Source: Crossaster papposus
Taxonomy: Eukaryota; Echinodermata; Asteroidea; Velatida; Solasteridae
Length of the DNA: 64,000 bases
Direction of reading: 5' to 3'
Assembly: GCA_037893245.1 (NCBI GenBank)
Contig: JBAIAA010000450.1
Coordinates: 124,001 to 188,000 of the forward strand
The position numbers and the translations under genes were made by a program. The notes under the pieces were generated by a model. That model did no database searches. It was not told the origin of the DNA and was given only the letters and a program-made list of their open reading frames with translations. Shown here piece by piece: positions 1 through 11,469 of this stretch (position 1 is its first letter; every line of letters starts with the position of its first letter).

Positions 1-77
1 TCCCCATCCATCCAGGGAAGTAGCTACAAACCCGAGAACCGACAAACCCCGGGTGACCGCCTAGTAGTATAGATTTA

Positions 78-180
78 TCGTACGTACGTACGTACGAGTC
101 GTACGTACGCCTTATTAGTCGTACGTACGCCTTACGAGTCGTACGTATACGGCATACGAGTCGTACGTACGCCATACGTA
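78..180. repeat. Short tandem array of GTCGTACGTACGCC units
   Basis: Four degenerate units of 20-22 bp, each starting GTCGTACGTACG, follow a short (TACG)n run. The units are rich in TACGTA palindromes, so the array has local dyad symmetry. It has no coding potential. It is either a small minisatellite or the edge of a repeat cut off by the window start. Confidence 0.75.
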
Positions 181-309
181 TTTTTTTCAACCGCACCACT
201 TCCAACTCGTACATTGTGTACGTCACCGGCACCACCCCGTATGAGAGTACATTTTGTATCATGGAACACGACCCCCTCAACGTCTCGTGATATAGACTTT
301 CATGATCAC

Positions 310-393
310 CAACAGTCCAGTAAGGTATTTCAATTTGGTAGACAGACTAAGTTTTGTTTGTTGATGTTTGCAAATGTTGTATATTCCCTTTAA
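310..393. repeat. Fragment of the TTAA-flanked MITE family
   Basis: The stretch GTAAGGTATTTC, then TTTGTTTGTTGATGTTTGCAAATG, ending in a terminus that runs into TTAA, resembles the right-hand ends of the better copies at 4.8-5.2 kb and 32.3-32.8 kb. Only the last 80 bases or so are recognisable, so this is probably a decayed 3' remnant. Confidence 0.45.
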
Positions 394-399
394 AGGTAT

Positions 400-2095
400 T
401 TAATTGGTTTTTTTCTTGTCTAGTTTTTCCCCGTAACTTATTCGAACCACTATTTGCGTAGAGCGCCCTCTATTGAATGAGATTAAAGGAGTAAGGCTTT
501 ATTTTTCGCGTCTGAAGCATTGTTTCTGTGGTGTAGTTAAGAAAACGTTGGCTGAATACTAATTTTAACCTCGTCCATAACTGTTTTGAACCCTCAATTT
601 TGATTCTGGGACCCTCAGGTGTTCCCCTAATTTGTCTATACAGATAACCCTTTTCCCATTTTTCCTCTAACGCTCCTCGGCTTTTCAGAGAAGAGCAAAC
701 GGACTGTGGACGTGTGCAAGTCCACATTCCGTAAACTCTTCCCGCAGCCCTGTGGACATTGCTCGGAGGTCCACAGTACGTATGGGATGTTCGCACTCGC
801 ACGCACATCGTGATAGAGGGCGCCCATTTCCTTCATCGTTCACCTCATGGCAGCGTATCTTTTTACACCGCATGCACGAAGGGTTTCGTCTTGAAAATAG
901 TGCCTAAAGCGCTCTCGAGAGCAGACTACGAAGAGCTTTAGCGAAAACAATGACTTCACAATGCCATCGACCTGTCACGGTAGTCTAGTGGGTTATAGTA
1001 GAAGGAGCTATAAATTGAAACTCACAAGTAGGCCTATTAATTATTCTATTCTTCAAATTTAGTCAAATTCTATATAATAAGTCAAAAACATTTTTAGCAC
1101 AATATTATTTGAATTTTTTAAAATAAAAACCGAGAAAAGGAATACTGCAATCAGTAGTTTGTAGTCTGCTTTCAAGAGAGGAAACGGCAATGATATAACC
1201 CTTCGCTGTGTGTGTAAAAACAAACAAAAAAATGAACAAACTACGCGTATATCCTGGTGATATACAGGTATCTTGTATCTCGTCATCAATCCTCGTCTTT
1301 ATGGGCGCAGTGAAAAGCAGAATAACCAAACATCACTGTTGTTGGTCCGGGATTGCAATTAAAGGTATAAATCCAGTTTGAAACTTTGAATCGATATAAG
1401 AAAAGAAATTGAAAGCAATTTTAGCGCCTCAGCCTCTCACCGGCCGTTCCGATTGAAAGATTATCTTTTTCGTCTGCGCTTGTAGTACACGTCAATTACT
1501 CGTACAATAATGTCGAGCAGGAATCACAGCATTTTCCTTTCTTTCCTTTTTTTAATACCTCGCAGGTTAACAAAACCTGACCCCTGCCGTGCGTTTGAGG
1601 TAAATCGCCGGCAATTTGTTAAATCATAATCTCAGACGGGTTTTAAATTAAACTAATAAATAGCAAAAAACATAAGTGTTTGAGCGTGCGAACTCGAGAA
1701 TGCAACTCAGTCAAGATTGGTGGATTTGATAATTGGCCACACAAAAAAATGATTCTTTCCTTTTTTTTCTCCAATTGATGTGAACTTACGTCGGATTATC
1801 AAGGCTCGTGCCGCGTGATGGTGTCTTACAAAATTACAAACCTTTAGTACAGCGTTTGGCAGAAAGGTCTCGCTAATTGTAATTGGTGTCGCATCGAGTG
1901 GTCGATCTCGCCGCGTGCAGCTAAAAAAAACACACCAAATTGACAAATTATTTTAGAGGGGATTTAAAAAGGCAATTAAGAAACCTTGGAAGCTGGAAGA
2001 ATTTACTCGTTTGTCCCTGTCTCTCTTTTTGTTTAATGTCCGTGAGAATAATTCCTTCTTGACCTACAGAAATGGAAGCATTCTAAGATAGTATA
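400..2095. other. No gene seen; AT-rich with a mixed block at 640-900
   Basis: The frames here are short, overlap on both strands and resemble no family. There is one TAGGCCTATT motif near 1030. A sequence near 1360 reading TTAAAGGTATA resembles a TTAA-MITE end without a partner. Nothing else is supported. Confidence 0.5.
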
Positions 2096-2124
2096 ACTGT
2101 TTTATAGTTGAATCATTATAATAC

Positions 2125-2350
2125 AGGAATACCTATGCATGTCCTGAAATCCCAGAACATTTTATGATTTGGACTGTTTACTTATCCTATTTCAAACATA
2201 TGGTTTAAAGGAAACTAACCTAATGTCTTACCGTTCCCGAGAAAAGACAAAGAAAAATACCCGGTACTTTACAACAGACACGACGAAGTACACATACGTT
2301 TTTCCTGTCGTTTTTCTTCAATATACGATACACGTTGTGCGTCTCACATA
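2125..2350 (+). repeat. Dispersed repeat, copy 1 (partner at 31.6 kb)
   Basis: The blocks GGACTGTTTACTTA, AATGTCTTACC and TTCCCGAGAAAAGAC occur in the same order and spacing as at about 31570-31760, with modest divergence. The consensus seems to start with a CTATGTCCTAAAACCCC-like leader, best kept in the second copy. No RNA polymerase III box or poly-A tail is clear, so SINE versus MITE cannot be decided from two copies. The 60-codon frame across it has no coding support. Confidence 0.6.
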
Positions 2351-2389
2351 AATTACACACACAGCACCAAATTAATGTGGTTTTTTTAA

Positions 2390-2990
2390 ACGTCGGCAAA
2401 AGGCGAACACTTTACGGCGATATGTTGAGGGTACGGGCGAACAGGCTGTCGCCACATGGTCGCTGGTTGTCGCCTGTTCGGGAGTAGTCTGACGCCAATG
2501 AGCGTAGCTTTATGTATATTATAGGTGATGTCGTATAGGTTGTCGTATAGGTTGTCGTATAGGTGACGTAGGTTGTCGTATAGGTGACGTAGGTTGTCGC
2601 CGGTGCTGATCTCAGTAAATTTCATTTGCGACTATACCTACGACCACCTACGTCAACCAGCGACAGGTATACTGGCGTCAAGAGAAGTCAAGTATAGCGA
2701 CTTCAATTGTCTTCAGTTGTCGCCGACAGGGTCGTAGCTTGTCGTAGCTTGTCGCGGGACGGTATGTTTGGTTGTCGTAGGTTGTCGCTTGTGTGGTCGT
2801 AGATGGTCGTCTTTAGTCGCGACGATTGGGTCGCCGGTTGTCGGTAGCTTGTAGCTAGACGTCGACTAGGTGGTAAGTTGTTGTAGATTGTCGTAGTCAT
2901 TGTCGTAGGGGGTTCAGTCGCCGGTTTTTCGGCGACCTGCTACGACTATGACAGTCGACGGCAGTCGCCTGAAAGGTCGCCCATCTTGGA
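2390..2990. repeat. GTCG-rich degenerate foldback repeat
   Basis: The region is dominated by GTCG/CGAC words. From 2530 to 2600 there is a clean tandem section with 12 bp units (GTCGTATAGGTT) and then 21 bp units containing GTGACGTAGG. Between 2626 and 2700 the same words appear as reverse complements, then return to the first orientation up to about 2930. The mix of direct and inverted short motifs fits a foldback element or structured satellite. Edges are approximate and no target-site duplication was found. The frames on the reverse strand simply translate the repeat. Confidence 0.65.
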
Positions 2991-3100
2991 CAGGCTCTTT
3001 TATCACTTTATGTTCAATGAAGAGCTTTCCTCATTCAAAACAACGCCGAAAGAAGTAGCGTTCTCAATCTTGGCATTAATGGTAACTTTAAAATGCTGAT

Positions 3101-3138
3101 ACGAAAGAAACAAGACCGGTACGAAGGAAACAAGACCC
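3101..3138. repeat. 20 bp direct duplication
   Basis: ACGAAAGAAACAAGACCGGT is followed at once by a second copy with one substitution and a diverged last two bases. Confidence 0.8.
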
Positions 3139-3995
3139 CAATTAATTAAACCTTTTTAGCAAATCTGTACTTATACAAGAGCAAATGTTCCTTGGTGTTG
3201 ACGAAACCTTGTGGTGTGTGGTGATCCCTTGTCAAATCTCGCCTAATGACCTGAATTCTTTTTTTGGTAACGTCAATTTTGAAACTGAAAGCAATAAACA
3301 GTAAATAATTACGTTTCAGTAAACACAATTTTCGGGAAAGGAGAATTTGGTATAGGCCTATAGGTAAATAAAAATGATAAATATACACAAAGCAGCACAT
3401 TCAGAGTGTTTGAGAGAATAAGAATACAATTCAAATTAGCTGAATACTTCTGCTATAACACGACCAAACACAGGCTAAATTTAACAGCAAGAGACGGTTT
3501 TGTCTTTGTCGTATTTCTCTTGTGTCTCGTGCATGTAGGCCTTGAAGATAAATGTACTTCTCCCATCTACGCCGTTTTGCCTCCAACCACTATTTAACTT
3601 AAAAGCCATTTAAGCAGCGTTTTAATACATCTTCACCGCGTCTTTCACGCTAATTGAGTAGTGCAAAGTAGTTTTTTCACTAATCCCCCCTACCACCTAC
3701 AGTTTTCACTTCATTTTGAAGGTTTATCCCGATGCGATCGTTCGCGCCCAAATTGCCAGCGCGTCCGAGCGCGCGTCTGTTAAGTGTCCGTGGGCGCTAT
3801 GGCGCTAAACCCACGGCCCACTCTCACGCCTCGGCGACGGCCCAAACCAACCACGGAGGAAGCCTTACTTTCCCCTCCCCCTCGTAAACGACGTTTCATA
3901 ACGGGGTCAATTTCCGGACATTAGCCACGTCGAAGGTTGCAACTTTTATTTAAGACTGAGAACTTCCGTTCAAGGTGTCATGTTTGGTGTGTGGA

Positions 3996-4020
3996 GGGGG
4001 GGGGGGGGGGGGGGGGGGGG
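3996..4020. repeat. Poly-G tract, 25 bases
   Basis: An uninterrupted run of 25 G. It is one of at least ten G runs of 11 or more on this strand. The exact length is likely to vary between alleles and to be poorly resolved by sequencing. Confidence 0.9.
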
Positions 4021-4387
4021 TGGGCTGGGGTGCCAGTAAGATGATGGTAAGGTAATCGGTTTTACCTTCAGGGAGGATGGGGGGCTGCGGTTGGAAAGTG
4101 CTTTTTCAATCCTCGTAATTTAGGACAGGGAGCTTTTAGAAGTCTCGACCCCGCTGTAACGCACGGTCGAACTTCCGTATACAACGGGCCCCACAAGGCA
4201 TTTATGACATATCTTATATCTCATATTATTATCGTCAGCTTTGGTGCAGTCCCATTAAACCATTTTACAAGTCATATTTGACAAGGTGATGCTTGCCAGG
4301 ATTGTGTGTGTGGCCAGTATTGCCTGCATGGATTCATGAGAGCTCTCGACCAGCCCGAGTCTTCAACTTTTGACCGTGCTCAGATTT

Positions 4388-4556
4388 TGTTACATCAGAT
4401 AATGCAGTAACCATCGGATAATGAATCACCGATTAAAAATTGACCGATAATGTATCACTAACCGATAATGTAACAATTATTGACTGGTACTCGGTCAATT
4501 TGTGTTACAATATCGGTTGGTGATACATTATCCGTTGGTTACTATCAGTTGTAACA
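4388..4556. repeat. CGATAATG foldback element, short copy
   Basis: The ends are inverted copies of TGTTACA, and the arms carry repeated CCGATAATGTA/TCACC words facing inward. The left arm has CGGATAATGAATCACC; the right arm, reverse-complemented, has CGGATAATGTATCACC. A second element of the same design lies at about 25989-26280. No convincing target-site duplication is visible. Probably a non-autonomous DNA transposon with dyad symmetry; the superfamily is unknown. Confidence 0.7.
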
Positions 4557-4823
4557 CTGGTATTTTGCGTATATATACCGTATACAAAATAACCAAAATG
4601 TACTGCTGTACTAGCTATATGTGAATACACATTTATTTGTGCTCATTGGGATATAATATTTGATATCATTTTATTCACTTTTGTAACGGATGATAGAAAC
4701 AGATCTACACAATTTGTTGTAATAAAAATAACAAAGGATCTTCGGATTTAGCATAAACAGCATTGCAGAAGTGAACATTACTTTTCTTTTTGATCTAGAC
4801 GAAATGAAACACGTAAAATGATA

Positions 4824-5239
4824 TTAAAGGTTTTATTATATTGCAAACATTTGCCTTTGCTGTATGTTAAGAAATTGGGGTTGGGGTTGATATTTTATGG
4901 CAAATATTGTTACACTGAATTGTTTAAAGTTTTGTGTTCATAGATGCTGAAAAAAACCCAACACATAAAACATTGTTTTCCTAGTCTGGTTCCCTGACCC
5001 TGCTTCGGACGAAACGAAGCAACTCATAGATGTCAGATTGTATACTCTGAAAATAAAAAGTAAAATTTAGTAAAGTTTATTTCCAACGATGGTCGGCCGG
5101 TCATCGCTGGAAAATGTCTGCACACCAGCAGATGCCGTGATTTCACACGATGTTTGAGACTATTAATTATTGCTTACAGTCAAGTAAGGTATTTCACAAT
5201 AATTTTTGATCGAGGTTTGCAAATGTATATTACTTTTAA
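4824..5239 (+). mobile_element. TTAA-flanked MITE, copy 1
   Basis: TTAA lies at both ends (4824-4827 and 5236-5239). Internal blocks are shared with copies at 32.3 and 34 kb: TTCATAGATGCTGAAAAA, TAGTCTGGTTCC, a CCAGCGAT-type block around GGCCGG, GATGCCGTGATTTCACA, and CTTACAGTCAAGTAAGGTAT. TTAA targets are typical of piggyBac-type transposition, but there is no coding sequence and the termini do not match a piggyBac end I recognise. The element is non-autonomous and moderately diverged. Confidence 0.7.
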
Positions 5240-6649
5240 GAACTAGATTGTACGAACAGAGACAATGTTGCTAGATTATTAAGATTGTTGTGTAATGTTG
5301 TGCTTTAATAATGTAATGTTTAAGGATGGTATTCCCGAGGCCACACCCACGAATAATAAAAACGTGAGCTATTTAATATCTGTTATAAACCGTCAATAAT
5401 GTTACATTAATCACGAATAACAAAAGCAAATTGACAAGGGACAAAATGCACCATTAACAAACTAAAAGTGATTGATATAACTCAACGCTTTGGGGACAAA
5501 ATTAACAATTGAAAAAATCAAATTATGAGCAGAGTTAGTGTGCTTAAGACTTATTGCAATTATTTCTTTGCCCTTGGTTTTCTACAGCGGTTAGGTATAA
5601 TTATATCTATATAAAAGTACCGGCACTTTTACACTTGTTACACGTGTCTCTCTTCATATTGGGGAGCTGTGTTCGTAATTAGCTTTGTAAGGTGAGGGTG
5701 GGTAAGTCCATTGTTAAACACATCCCCAGTCCAACTGGTTTTGTCTGACCTTGGTTTGAAGAGTGCCGTGTCTTTTTCAAGTACCACAGGCAATTTAGAA
5801 AACTATATAGAACTGGCGTCATAAGTTTGATTATTGAACCGTGGTTAATTGCAGAAAATATAATGAATAACGAACCGCATATTGTGCAAAATGATGTCTA
5901 GGTGATGGATCAAGGTTTATGGATGAAATATAATACATGCATGTTTGTGGGAATCATGACAACTCATCGGTTCATACTATGGAGAGTATATCGATGAACT
6001 TTTCCAGACCTTGGCCTCGTCTCGGCCTTACCTCGAATGTTACTAAAACATTGAACACAAAGTCAGTACCAGAAATAAAGCCGAGGTTTGACATATTTAT
6101 TATATCATGCTAGGAAACATTTGCCTCGGCTTCCGGCTTCGCCTCTGATATCAGAATTACTGAGAAGCAAATATAGAAATGGATTAAGAACATGGAAACA
6201 ATGGAAAATCTATGGAGAGGCGAGAACATTTCCAAGTATTTCCTAACAAATGTGGAAATGTTTCTCAGTCACATAATTCATGTATTTTCAACAAGTTTCT
6301 TCTCGTAAGAACGTAGCACCAAAGATGTTTTTTGTCATGTTTTTGTCTGTCTTCGATAACCCCCACAAGGCCTGCGAAACGAACCCGCGTTCATTCCGAC
6401 AGTTGTCGTTGAACCATGATACCTATTGCCCTTCATGGGCGGATCTAGCGAAACCGGAGGAACCGGAGGGGTGAGCAAAGGCGTGCCAAGGGCATGAACC
6501 CCCAAAATCATTTAAAACCTACGATGCATCGACTGCATTCTAATGCAACTTCAGAATAACTTTAGCATTCCTTTTTATGTTTGGCCCCATTTTATTATTA
6601 TCATTAGTTGCTGAAACACCCCAAAATAAAAAAAACGCTAGTTTATTCA
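5240..6649. other. No gene seen
   Basis: AT-rich DNA. A TATATAAAAG word near 5609 has no open frame after it. Near 6440 a GGGCGGATCTAG phrase resembles one found elsewhere next to a poly-G run (43.07 kb), perhaps a worn repeat. Confidence 0.5.
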
Positions 6650-7892
6650 TAGTCCAGGCAAAATACCTAATTTTGTTTTGTTGACCTCAAACAAATTGCA
6701 ACAAATTGTTTTTGACCACAGTGCACTTCTATAAGGTCCCTAGAATTACATACTAAAAGTCGACAAAAATCCAAGTGGTGGAAATATGACTAATTTGCAT
6801 AAATCGTTAATCCCTGCCGCGTAATATATTTATTCCCATATTTTGGTATATATATATATTTTTTTTTTTGAAAAGTTTATTTTGGTGATTCTACTTACAT
6901 ATCCTTACATCAATAACATTTGCTAAATCATATAAGTGACTGAATAATTATGGGAACATAGTAAATATCAAAAATGACAACTTCGTGACCCTATAAATGT
7001 GCGCACATTACACTGTCTCCAGATATCATTAAGTAGTCAGTATTGACGTGCTTCAAATTCACCAAGTTGCTTACTGGCACAGTTATCCTATTAAAACCTT
7101 ATGGAAAATCACATAAACAATGTTAACATTGTGATATTTAGCCCAGCAAACAAAAACTGGGGAAAAATGGTGTGTCCCTAAATTGGGCTAACAAGTAGGT
7201 GGAGGGTTGCCTAAGGTGAGAGACTTGAACAAGTTCAAGGAAACCTCCCAAATTAAAGATTGTTGTTGCTTACAATAATCCTATCTACGTTAAAATGTAT
7301 TTTGGGGATTTCCTTGAACTTGTTCACGTCTCTCATGTTAGGCAACCCTTTAACTACTTTTTCGCCCAATTTATGGACACACCATTTTCCTCCAGTTTTT
7401 GTTTGCTGGGCTAAATATCACAATGTTATCATTGTTCCTATGATTTTTCATAAGGTTTTAATATGATAACTGTGCCAGTAAGCAACTTGGTGAATTTGAA
7501 GCTCACCAATACGGACTACTTGATGATATCTGGAGACAGTGTAGTGTGCGCACATTTATAGGATCACGAAGTTGTCATTTTTGATATTTACTATGTTCCC
7601 ATAATTATTCAGTCACTTATATGATTTAGCAAATGTTATTGATGTAAGGATATGTAAGTAGAATCACCAAAATAAACTTTTCAAAAAATTAAAAATATAT
7701 TATATACCCAAATATGGGAATAAATATATTACGCGGCAGGGATTAACGATTTATGCAAATTAGTCATATTTCCACCACTTGGATTTTTGTCGACTTTTAG
7801 TATGTAATTCTAGGGACCTTATAGAAGTGCACTGTGGTGAAAAACAATTTGTTGCAATTTGTTTGAGGTCAAAACCTATTTTTCCTGGACTA
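6650..7892. mobile_element. 1.24 kb near-perfect palindromic (foldback) element
   Basis: The left arm (about 6650-7248) and right arm (about 7304-7892) are reverse complements over nearly their whole length, around a spacer of about 55 bp. The outer ends are TAGTCCAGG and CCTGGACTA. Both arms contain AATCCCTGCCGCGTAATATA, TGCGCACATT and GCCCAGCAAACAAAAACTGG. Differences are few, with some small indels, so the two arms are young or kept alike by conversion. A TA or TNA target is possible, but the duplication is not certain. There is no coding frame; the short frames are arm sequence. A single diverged arm lies at 54321-54723. Confidence 0.85.
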
Positions 7893-9340
7893 TCAGTCTT
7901 AATAATCCTCTCTAATAATATTTCATAAAATCATTTGGTTTTTTCGCGCGTTTGCAATAATGAGGTCATGCTAATTAAATAATTAAGTTTAATACACCCA
8001 TTTTTTTTCTTCTTAAAAATTGGCACCAAATGGGCAAATACGTTTGTTAATATGACCTTTAATGTATACGGATTTTCTAAATCCTTTAAAATCTCACTTT
8101 GTGTCCACAACACTTTACATGGTTAAACACTGACACCACAGTTTATACAATGGAATAACAAGCGGTCGATTTCCACCATGGTCACCCGAATCCCGCGTGT
8201 CAAATGAGCTCATTATCGGTCTAAACAAAACAACAGCTTAGAAAGACCAATTCAAAAGAACGGTATTATTATAGATCGCCGACAACACACACACAAAACA
8301 CCCACAGCATTAGGAGGGCGGGAAGTATAAAACGCCCCGAGGTACCACCCGTCAACAGTATGAATGGATGTCTTCGTGATTGACCAAAGCCCGCCATTTT
8401 GCTTGGTTGAGCACAAAGGCACAACTCAAACGCTCTCTGACCGGTTTAAAGAATAACCGCCGTCATTACGGATCCTAATTTAAGAAACCAAAGGTACCGC
8501 GGTAGATTGTCACTTGATCAGATTTCTTAAAATGTTTTCTTTAAAAATAGGCCTATATCCTTGAATGTTGTGTTTTACTCACTGTTTTTACTTCATCTCG
8601 AAGGTAACTATACAGTGAGGGTTGTATCATCGGTATGGAATCCCTTATTCTCATCAATCATCTCATCGCATCGGATTAGCGAGTTTTTTTGCATCGCCCT
8701 GGACAAAGCTTGAAGCCATGTAATGTACACGGCTTCAAGAGAAATAAACAGAAAAGAAATTAACATTCTTTTTAAAAACAGGACAGGTCAAAGGTTGGTA
8801 GAAATCAAGCACTAGGCAAGAAATAGGCCTGAGATTTAATGACGTCACGCTTTGCTTACATGTGCGGTTATGAGCCTGTCTGTTTCTACTTACTTCGTCG
8901 GGTGTCCCGACTTCGCTCCCACGTAAAAGCGCATATTGTAAACAAAGCCACGAAGTAATTATATACCCTACACGATATGTAGCAGAGAGGTGCCCCCTCT
9001 TGTCCCTTTACTATAAACACTCTACTTCCCCCACCTCCCCTTAAAACTTAAAAGAATGCCTGAGATTCCGGGAACACAATGGCCAACACAAAGAGGGGGT
9101 TCCCTCTGCCACACACAGTGCATCGTAATTATGTTTATACATCTATAAGTATTGTAACAGTATATAGATAAGTACAGACAAAAAGCCGAGTTTCTCGCTC
9201 AAACACTCTGATTGGAGGCACCAGGCTAAACGAAGCATTGTCCATGAAATCATAGTGTAATTTGTTATTTTCGTTTACAGGGACCGCCAATGCAATACCC
9301 GCTTATGTATAGCAGTATCAGCCCTTTACGTCTGTATTAA
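7893..9340. other. No gene seen; one TATA-like site
   Basis: Mostly AT-rich with a moderately GC stretch at 8150-8480. Apart from the promoter-like sequence at 8311-8365 nothing is supported. Confidence 0.5.
8311..8365 (+). promoter_or_regulatory. Possible TATA promoter
   Basis: A GC-box-like GGAGGGCGGG is followed by TATAAAA at 8326-8332 in a GC setting. The first ATG downstream opens only six codons before a stop, so any transcript would need a non-coding first exon. It may be a chance match. Confidence 0.2.
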
Positions 9341-9469
9341 AATGTGCCCGGCGGTATGCGCACGCATCATGTTTTGCATAAAATCGCCTTTGAATTTTGT
9401 GACCTGCGACCTCATCCTTAATCAAATTTTATGCAAAACATGATGCGTGCGCATACCGCCCGGCACATT
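9341..9469. repeat. 129 bp hairpin with 44 bp arms
   Basis: The left arm (9341-9384) and right arm (9426-9469) are reverse complements with a single mismatch. The arms contain GCGGTATGCGCACGCATC and ATGTTTTGCATAAAAT. The loop is about 41 bases. It is most likely a small MITE. The loop and arm lengths are not those of a typical animal microRNA precursor. No clear target-site duplication was seen. Confidence 0.85.
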
Positions 9470-10199
9470 TGAACACAATTTATGTATTATGAATTATTCC
9501 GTCTAACTTGCTGTCATTTACAAGAAATCAAGAAATGCGGGCGATTTCCAGCCGTTTAGTGTAATATCCACTCAGCTGAAACTTCAACATGTTTAGGTTT
9601 TAAACATTCTTCCTTGGATTATTAGTGGTGTTATCGGACACAAACAAAAACATGAAAAGACAATGGTTCTGTGTGCATATTAAGGCAATAAATGATTACA
9701 TACATTAAATCGTGCCTGTTTTCATGTTGTTATTTCAAGTGATACCTTCATGTTTAAAGTAGGCAGGCAGAATAGTGAAGCAATTCTTCAATAAAAATGG
9801 TAAAAACCGGAATATGGCACACAACCATAGGCCGTTTTTAAAAACACCAGCTTGGTCCCCGTCTCTTGCCTCGTACATGGAGTTTGACAATGGTGATGGA
9901 ACCGAAGACAGAGCCTTAAAATAGGGTTTGGAAAACTGACATTATGCCATGATTTCTTTTATTTTTTGGGCTTTTAGGCCGTCGCAGATTTTACCTTTGG
10001 AAGAAAATATGTATAATAACAAGCAATTCTTTTACATTTTCAAAATGGCTGCTATCGCATGTTATTCTACGTTTTTTCTTTTTCAAAGGTCAAATTTGCG
10101 ATGGCCCTATAGCCAAATATATGTTTCCTGTCTGGGTTACCGGGAACAGTGAACTTTGCAGTATGTTTTACCAATGTGATTATCGAATGTTACTCTGGT
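9470..10199. other. No gene seen
   Basis: AT-rich DNA with no recognisable repeat, promoter or coding frame. Confidence 0.5.
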
Positions 10200-11441
10200 G
10201 TATTTGTGATGGCTTGCCCTAGGGACCTGTGGATCGGCGCCAGACCGCTTCACGCAGGCGTCTGTATGTACTCCTGCCGCAACCAATTCCTCCGCACTCT
10301 CTGTCCCTTTCATCAAAGGAAGGGGACAGACCAAACCAGCAAAACACCCTCTCCTCCTCTATACCGGAGGCCCTGCCATGGCCTTTTTTTCTCTTTCTAC
10401 GATCAGAGACATGCGATCGAAGTATAAACTGTTGCAATTCAACTTGGTTGGGCTGCCCGGGGCGCGATAAAAAAAACACGGCTATTCTTGCGCGTGGCGA
10501 GCGCGCTCTTTCTCCCCCGTCCAACTCGCTCACAGAGCCCCACGGTCAACTCTGCGCCGGCCCGGCCCCCGCGCCACGGACCCGGTGTAATTGTGGCAAA
10601 GTCACTGACCGCGCTGCGCTCGTTCACAGTTTGCATGCAGTGTGATGTGAGTGAACGCTCGCTCAGAAACTAACCCAAGAGAGAACAAATCACACAAGAA
10701 ACGAGATTTTTTTTCTACTTTCTTTACCCTTCTTTTTCTTTTTGTCTTGTTTAGTCTAACATCGAAAATGAAAACATGAAAGAGGGTGAACGAACTGGAG
10801 GTTACGCGCGCTTTGATGGTTTTAGCTACGAGGATAGAGGGGCCACATGCCTGTCGTAGCTGTATCTTTTGAATTCAAGTTTGAAGACCCCGGCAATGCT
10901 TGGTGTTACGTACACAAAACCGGGGGGTTCTTACTGGCTGGCGACGCAACGGCCCGAGGCCAGTGTGGGAGGTTGATGTTGTGGCTTTTGTCCTCCGTGG
11001 ATGATGTATCCATCAGAGTCTGTGTTATTCTTTCCTTCAAGGCATCAGCCGCACGGTGCCTCTACGGAGCTGAAACCACCCCTGAGGATACAAGGCATCC
11101 CCAACCACCAGCAAGTAGCGGAGAAGGGGACAAGACATAGGACAAGCGGGGCCAGATATACGCTAGTGTGCCCACACATCCTCATCCAGTAATTATCATA
11201 TCAATGCACGCTGGTAATTGGCACAGAGGGGCAGAAAAACTCACCGTGGATTGTTTCCTTTTTTGTGTGCCCCCCTTTCCCCCGCGGGAGCTGACTGGCA
11301 AGGACCACTAAACGGTGGAGATAACACCGAGGGGATGTCTTTAAAGTTAGCCGTGGAAGACTGAAGATCCACTGGGGACATCTTGGTGGTAATCAGCTCG
11401 GCATCGCGGGGCACGAAAGAAAGAGAGCTCTATCGAGACAG
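10200..11441 (+). other. CpG-rich block, possible promoter and 5' non-coding exon
   Basis: GC and CpG density rise sharply, especially at 10440-10640 (GCGCGATAAA, CGCGTGGCGAGCGCGC), then fall after 11450. The block ends in GAGACAG|GTGAGT, a strong splice-donor consensus with the exon ending at 11441. Overlapping frames of 60-138 codons on both strands are expected in GC-rich DNA and match no family. A CpG island with a non-coding first exon of a forward-strand gene is plausible. No acceptor or downstream coding exon was found. Confidence 0.3.
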
Positions 11442-11447
11442 GTGAGT
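11439..11447 (+). promoter_or_regulatory. Candidate splice donor CAG|GTGAGT
   Basis: This is a full match to the animal 5' splice-site consensus at the downstream edge of a CpG-rich block, which is why it stands out from chance GTGAGT words. No transcript evidence is available. Confidence 0.3.
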
Positions 11448-11469
11448 GGCTTGTTTTTATCCGATAGTT

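Noticed and set aside
6650-7892. LTR element, because of long matching ends
   Set aside because: The matching ends are inverted, not direct, and nothing coding lies between them.
8326-8332. TATAAAA as a firm promoter call
   Set aside because: Good local context but no open frame or exon boundary follows, and TATA words are frequent in this AT-rich window; kept only as low confidence.
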